From NCBI GenBank assembly GCA_028697715.1, contig JAQVDS010000001.1:115932-179931 (forward strand): 64,000 bases of DNA, written 5' to 3'. The position numbers were made by a program, and so were the translations under genes. Of this stretch, positions 61,654 through 64,000 are shown one piece after another (position 1 is the stretch's first letter; each line of letters starts with the position of its first letter). Under the pieces are notes generated by a model. It saw nothing but the letters and a program-made list of their open reading frames with translations, made no database searches and was not told where the DNA came from. Origin of the DNA: Acidithiobacillus sp. (GTDB lineage Bacteria; Pseudomonadota; Gammaproteobacteria; Acidithiobacillales; Acidithiobacillaceae).

Positions 61654-62592
61654 CTATTGCCAAAATAGACTCACCTCCTGGAGGCTGCCTTTTGCTCCGT
61701 CTCCCGGCACAGCGCAGGCCGCCACCAGCCGCTTCTGAAGGCAGCGCAAGTCGTAGACCGTTGGCGGCGGCAGGCTGACAAGGGCTTTATTGCAGGCACC
61801 CCGGTCCTTGGCCGCACAATCGATAGAAAAACCCAAACTGCTTGCCACCGCCCAGCTGCGCAGGATGCCCAATACCGCAGAACTCCGCTGGGCATCCGGC
61901 AGAAACACTCGGAATTCCGGCACAGATTTCACTGTAGAGGGGAGTTGGGAGCGATAGAGATCATTGGCTGCGGCAAGGGCCTGAAGATGGCCATCGGGTC
62001 CCAGCAAAGCCACCGATTGCACCATGGCGGCGTGTGGCGCAAATCCCCACTGTACCGTGCGGCCATCGGCGAGGGTGACCTGACGCAGCGGATAGATGCT
62101 GAAACCATCTACCAGACGGTCATACAGGCTCTCGCGCCCGATCTTCCAGCCCTTCGTCAGACGTTGCATCTCGGCATCCGGCAGAGGCTTTTCGAGCTTT
62201 CTACGCAAGGCGTTCAACTCATCCAGGCGCCTCTTTTCTGCCCGCAAAATACATTTCAGATCGTTGCCGCAGTCGTCCATGCCGTCGAGATAGGCCTTTT
62301 GCTCGGCAATCATGGCCTTCTGCTGCGGGCTGTCCATGGGCAAATCTTCCAGGACATGGGTGTAGGCCGATGCTACATATCCGAAGTATTGAAATAATTC
62401 ATCTAAGAGCTTTTCCTCTAAAGCTGACCTTTTATGATGTCCCTCGGACGCCTTACATATAACGTGCCAGACGCGAGGCCCCTCCGAACAGGAGTCGTAG
62501 ACCTGTGTATTGGGCAAATCCTCGACGGATTTTGCCCAGGCGGTATTTGATGCCAGCCATGAAATCACGACTGCAAGTGCCAATTTCTTCAT
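61654..62592 (-). CDS. exported LprI-related protein
   Basis: A 312-residue exported protein. It has a signal peptide (MKKLALAVVISWLASNTAWA) and a Cys-rich helical part (MDDCGNDLKCILRAEKRRLD) like the end of LprI domains. The C-terminal domain has VQWGFAPHAAMVQSVALLGP, homologous to the C-terminus of the gene ending at 59591, sharing W-GF-PH and the aromatic LYRSQLP/LYYEGEG-type region. Function unknown. AAGGAG lies before the ATG at 62592; eight extra upstream codons lack one. Confidence 0.72.
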   Translation of the reverse strand: MKKLALAVVISWLASNTAWAKSVEDLPNTQVYDSCSEGPRVWHVICKASEGHHKRSALEEKLLDELFQYFGYVASAYTHVLEDLPMDSPQQKAMIAEQKAYLDGMDDCGNDLKCILRAEKRRLDELNALRRKLEKPLPDAEMQRLTKGWKIGRESLYDRLVDGFSIYPLRQVTLADGRTVQWGFAPHAAMVQSVALLGPDGHLQALAAANDLYRSQLPSTVKSVPEFRVFLPDAQRSSAVLGILRSWAVASSLGFSIDCAAKDRGACNKALVSLPPPTVYDLRCLQKRLVAACAVPGDGAKGSLQEVSLFWQ

Positions 62593-62616
62593 TTCCTTTC
62601 TCCTTCTGGATCTCAA

Positions 62617-63957
62617 TCAACAAGCCGAACTGTCTGGCCAGCCACGCTGCAGTGCCCGATCGAGCAAGCGTCCACGCGCACGATATCTCTCGTCGTAACT
62701 CCTGGTGCGCAGTGGAAAGTCGGCACTCTTAAGTTTTTCAGCCAGTCGTTTCCAGTCATTGGCGTAGACCAAGGTCCAGAATTCATACCGGGTCTTCTTG
62801 GCGACTGGCGCCCGATAAACCATTCCAGAACTTTCTCTTTCCTTTTCTTTATCTGGGGAATAAGCATTTTTTCCGTGAACGTCATCAGCTCTACCGAAAT
62901 TCCAAACCCAATCCAACAAAAGCGTCTGCGCCTCCTCCGGAAGTTCCTGAAACTTTCTCCCGTCGTTGTTATATTGATTGTAGTTTTCCTCGGCAAGGCG
63001 CACGTTGTACTCGCGCATAGAGTCGCGCATCAGTTCGACATCCGCACGCGTCAGGACGGGCTCCCGACCAAGAATCATGTGATATGCGGCGTCTCCCTGT
63101 GGTCCAGGACGCCCCCCTTTCGCTAAAAATGGGCGCACTTGCCGGAATATTCCATCGATAGACGCCCCTTCGGGATTACCATGCCTTTGCACGTAACTCG
63201 TCATTATGTTGCGTAGGCCCGATTCACTCTGTTGAGCGAGATCCAATCCCGTATCGATGGTGACGCCACTTTTTATGGCGGCTTTTCTCGCCCGTGCGAG
63301 AGCCTCTGCTGTAGCCAGCGGCACAGGGCGAGCCTTCAGGGCACCAGCATCGGGGCCAGACTGTATTTTGATGTCCGCTTTATAATAACCTGGGATATAT
63401 CCATTTATAACTCGATCTCCCTCACCATTTTTGGTCACACTAAAGTCTATTTTATACCTCGGAGAACAATCGTTCTTTGACTTTTGATTTACCGGTAGAG
63501 ATGTTGCCACTGCTGTTGGCGCGGTCGGAAGTGCGGGCTTGTAGCAAGCTCGCCCCAAATACTTCTCAGACGCGTCGTTGATGACCACGCATACCGATGC
63601 ATACGATCTAATCTGATTGGTGCGATCCGCGTATGCAAATTTGATGCAATTCACATCGTTTCCACAGGCATCCCGTTCCTGCAACCAAGATTTCTGCCTG
63701 GCCGCTTCATCTTCCAGCAAGCAATCGTGGTTTCCTTTTTTCTGGTATTCGTCCAGAAAAGACCGGTAGTCGCAGTTCAGCTGTCTATCCGATTTTATCA
63801 ACTCTGGATCATCACAGATGGCCTTTTCTGTGGGGCTTCTCGCCTTACTGCAATCCATCGCGCTGACGCCCTCTGCCACAGTAAATGCAGAGCTGCTGGT
63901 CATAAAGAGTATCGTCCATTTCCATGCTGCAACCCGCAGCATACGCTCAGGCATCAT
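62617..63957 (-). CDS. exported LprI-like plus pesticin/T4-lysozyme-like muramidase
   Basis: A 446-residue exported protein. After a signal peptide ending near EGVSA is an LprI-like domain (MDCSKARSPTEKAICDDPEL, CLLEDEAARQKSWLQERDAC). The C-terminal part resembles the catalytic domain of pesticin and related T4-lysozyme-fold muramidases. The Glu is in NGEGDRVINGYIPG, the Thr and Asp in SGVTIDTGLDLAQQS, and the end has LPEEAQTLLLDWVWNFG and FWTLVYANDWKRLAEKL. It should cut peptidoglycan in the periplasm or in a target cell. The ATG at 63957 follows GGAGGGAGAG; a GTG at the window edge was rejected. Confidence 0.72.
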   Translation of the reverse strand: MMPERMLRVAAWKWTILFMTSSSAFTVAEGVSAMDCSKARSPTEKAICDDPELIKSDRQLNCDYRSFLDEYQKKGNHDCLLEDEAARQKSWLQERDACGNDVNCIKFAYADRTNQIRSYASVCVVINDASEKYLGRACYKPALPTAPTAVATSLPVNQKSKNDCSPRYKIDFSVTKNGEGDRVINGYIPGYYKADIKIQSGPDAGALKARPVPLATAEALARARKAAIKSGVTIDTGLDLAQQSESGLRNIMTSYVQRHGNPEGASIDGIFRQVRPFLAKGGRPGPQGDAAYHMILGREPVLTRADVELMRDSMREYNVRLAEENYNQYNNDGRKFQELPEEAQTLLLDWVWNFGRADDVHGKNAYSPDKEKERESSGMVYRAPVAKKTRYEFWTLVYANDWKRLAEKLKSADFPLRTRSYDERYRARGRLLDRALQRGWPDSSAC

Positions 63958-64000
63958 AATATCTCTCCCTCCTGGTTTGCTCAAGGAGTTAATGGACACA

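Noticed and set aside
63957..63999. GTG at 63999 as the start of the muramidase gene.
   Set aside because: The ATG at 63957 has a strong GGAGGGAGAG site upstream and begins a proper signal peptide.

Overview
The window reads as a chromosomal segment of a GC-rich, Gram-negative, autotrophic gammaproteobacterium-like organism. The best guess is an acidophilic sulfur or iron oxidiser of the Acidithiobacillus type. The guess rests on a DabA/DabB inorganic-carbon pump beside a CbbR-like LysR regulator, a complete NDH-1 operon, hydrogenase-4-like complexes, and family resemblance. It is an inference, not a database match. No rRNA, tRNA, CRISPR array or insertion sequence was seen.

Layout. (1) Positions 1-16657 hold the division and cell-wall (dcw) cluster: 3' end of rsmH, ftsL, ftsI, murE, murF, mraY, murD, ftsW, murG, murC, murB, ddl, ftsQ, ftsA, ftsZ. 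Nearly every junction overlaps, and a strong terminator follows ftsZ. (2) 16807-19566 hold a ferritin-like diiron protein, a glycine-zipper lipoprotein, a short repeat protein and a CbbR-like LysR regulator. (3) 19573-24224, minus strand, hold a small unknown gene, dabB and dabA; the dabA terminator lies inside the 3' end of the convergent LysR gene. (4) 24394-37795 hold nuoA to nuoN with nuoCD fused, followed by a PIG-V-like membrane glycosyltransferase. (5) 39101-39229 hold a ParD antitoxin remnant. (6) 39387-56286 hold the most unusual locus. A sigma70-like promoter is followed at once by a fluoride (crcB-type) riboswitch and then by 17 tightly packed genes. These are two tandem six-gene modules in the order hyfC-E-F-G-I-B, separated by crcB, a DUF190 gene, a zinc-ribbon/HEAT gene, a DUF211 gene and a VIT/CCC1-like membrane gene. 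(7) 56377-59199 hold a cyclopropane fatty acid synthase, a histidine phosphatase, two small unknown genes and a host-attachment-like protein. (8) 59591-63957, minus strand, hold four exported Cys-rich proteins. One has an LprI-like N-terminus and a pesticin/T4-lysozyme-like C-terminus, the others have LprI-like segments, and the last is frameshifted.

How they may work together. Both HyfG-like subunits lack the cysteines that hold the [NiFe] site, so the two modules are energy-converting-hydrogenase-related (Ehr) ion-pumping complexes, not hydrogenases. Their position behind a fluoride aptamer and around crcB suggests a fluoride/acid-stress operon. At low pH, HF enters and dissociates to H+ and F-. 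A pump exporting positive charge would remove protons and supply the membrane potential that lets F- leave through the passive CrcB channel. The downstream cyclopropane fatty acid synthase fits a membrane-permeability theme. DabAB, with its adjacent CbbR-like regulator, would supply bicarbonate for CO2 fixation, and NDH-1 would link NADH and quinone pools to proton motive force.
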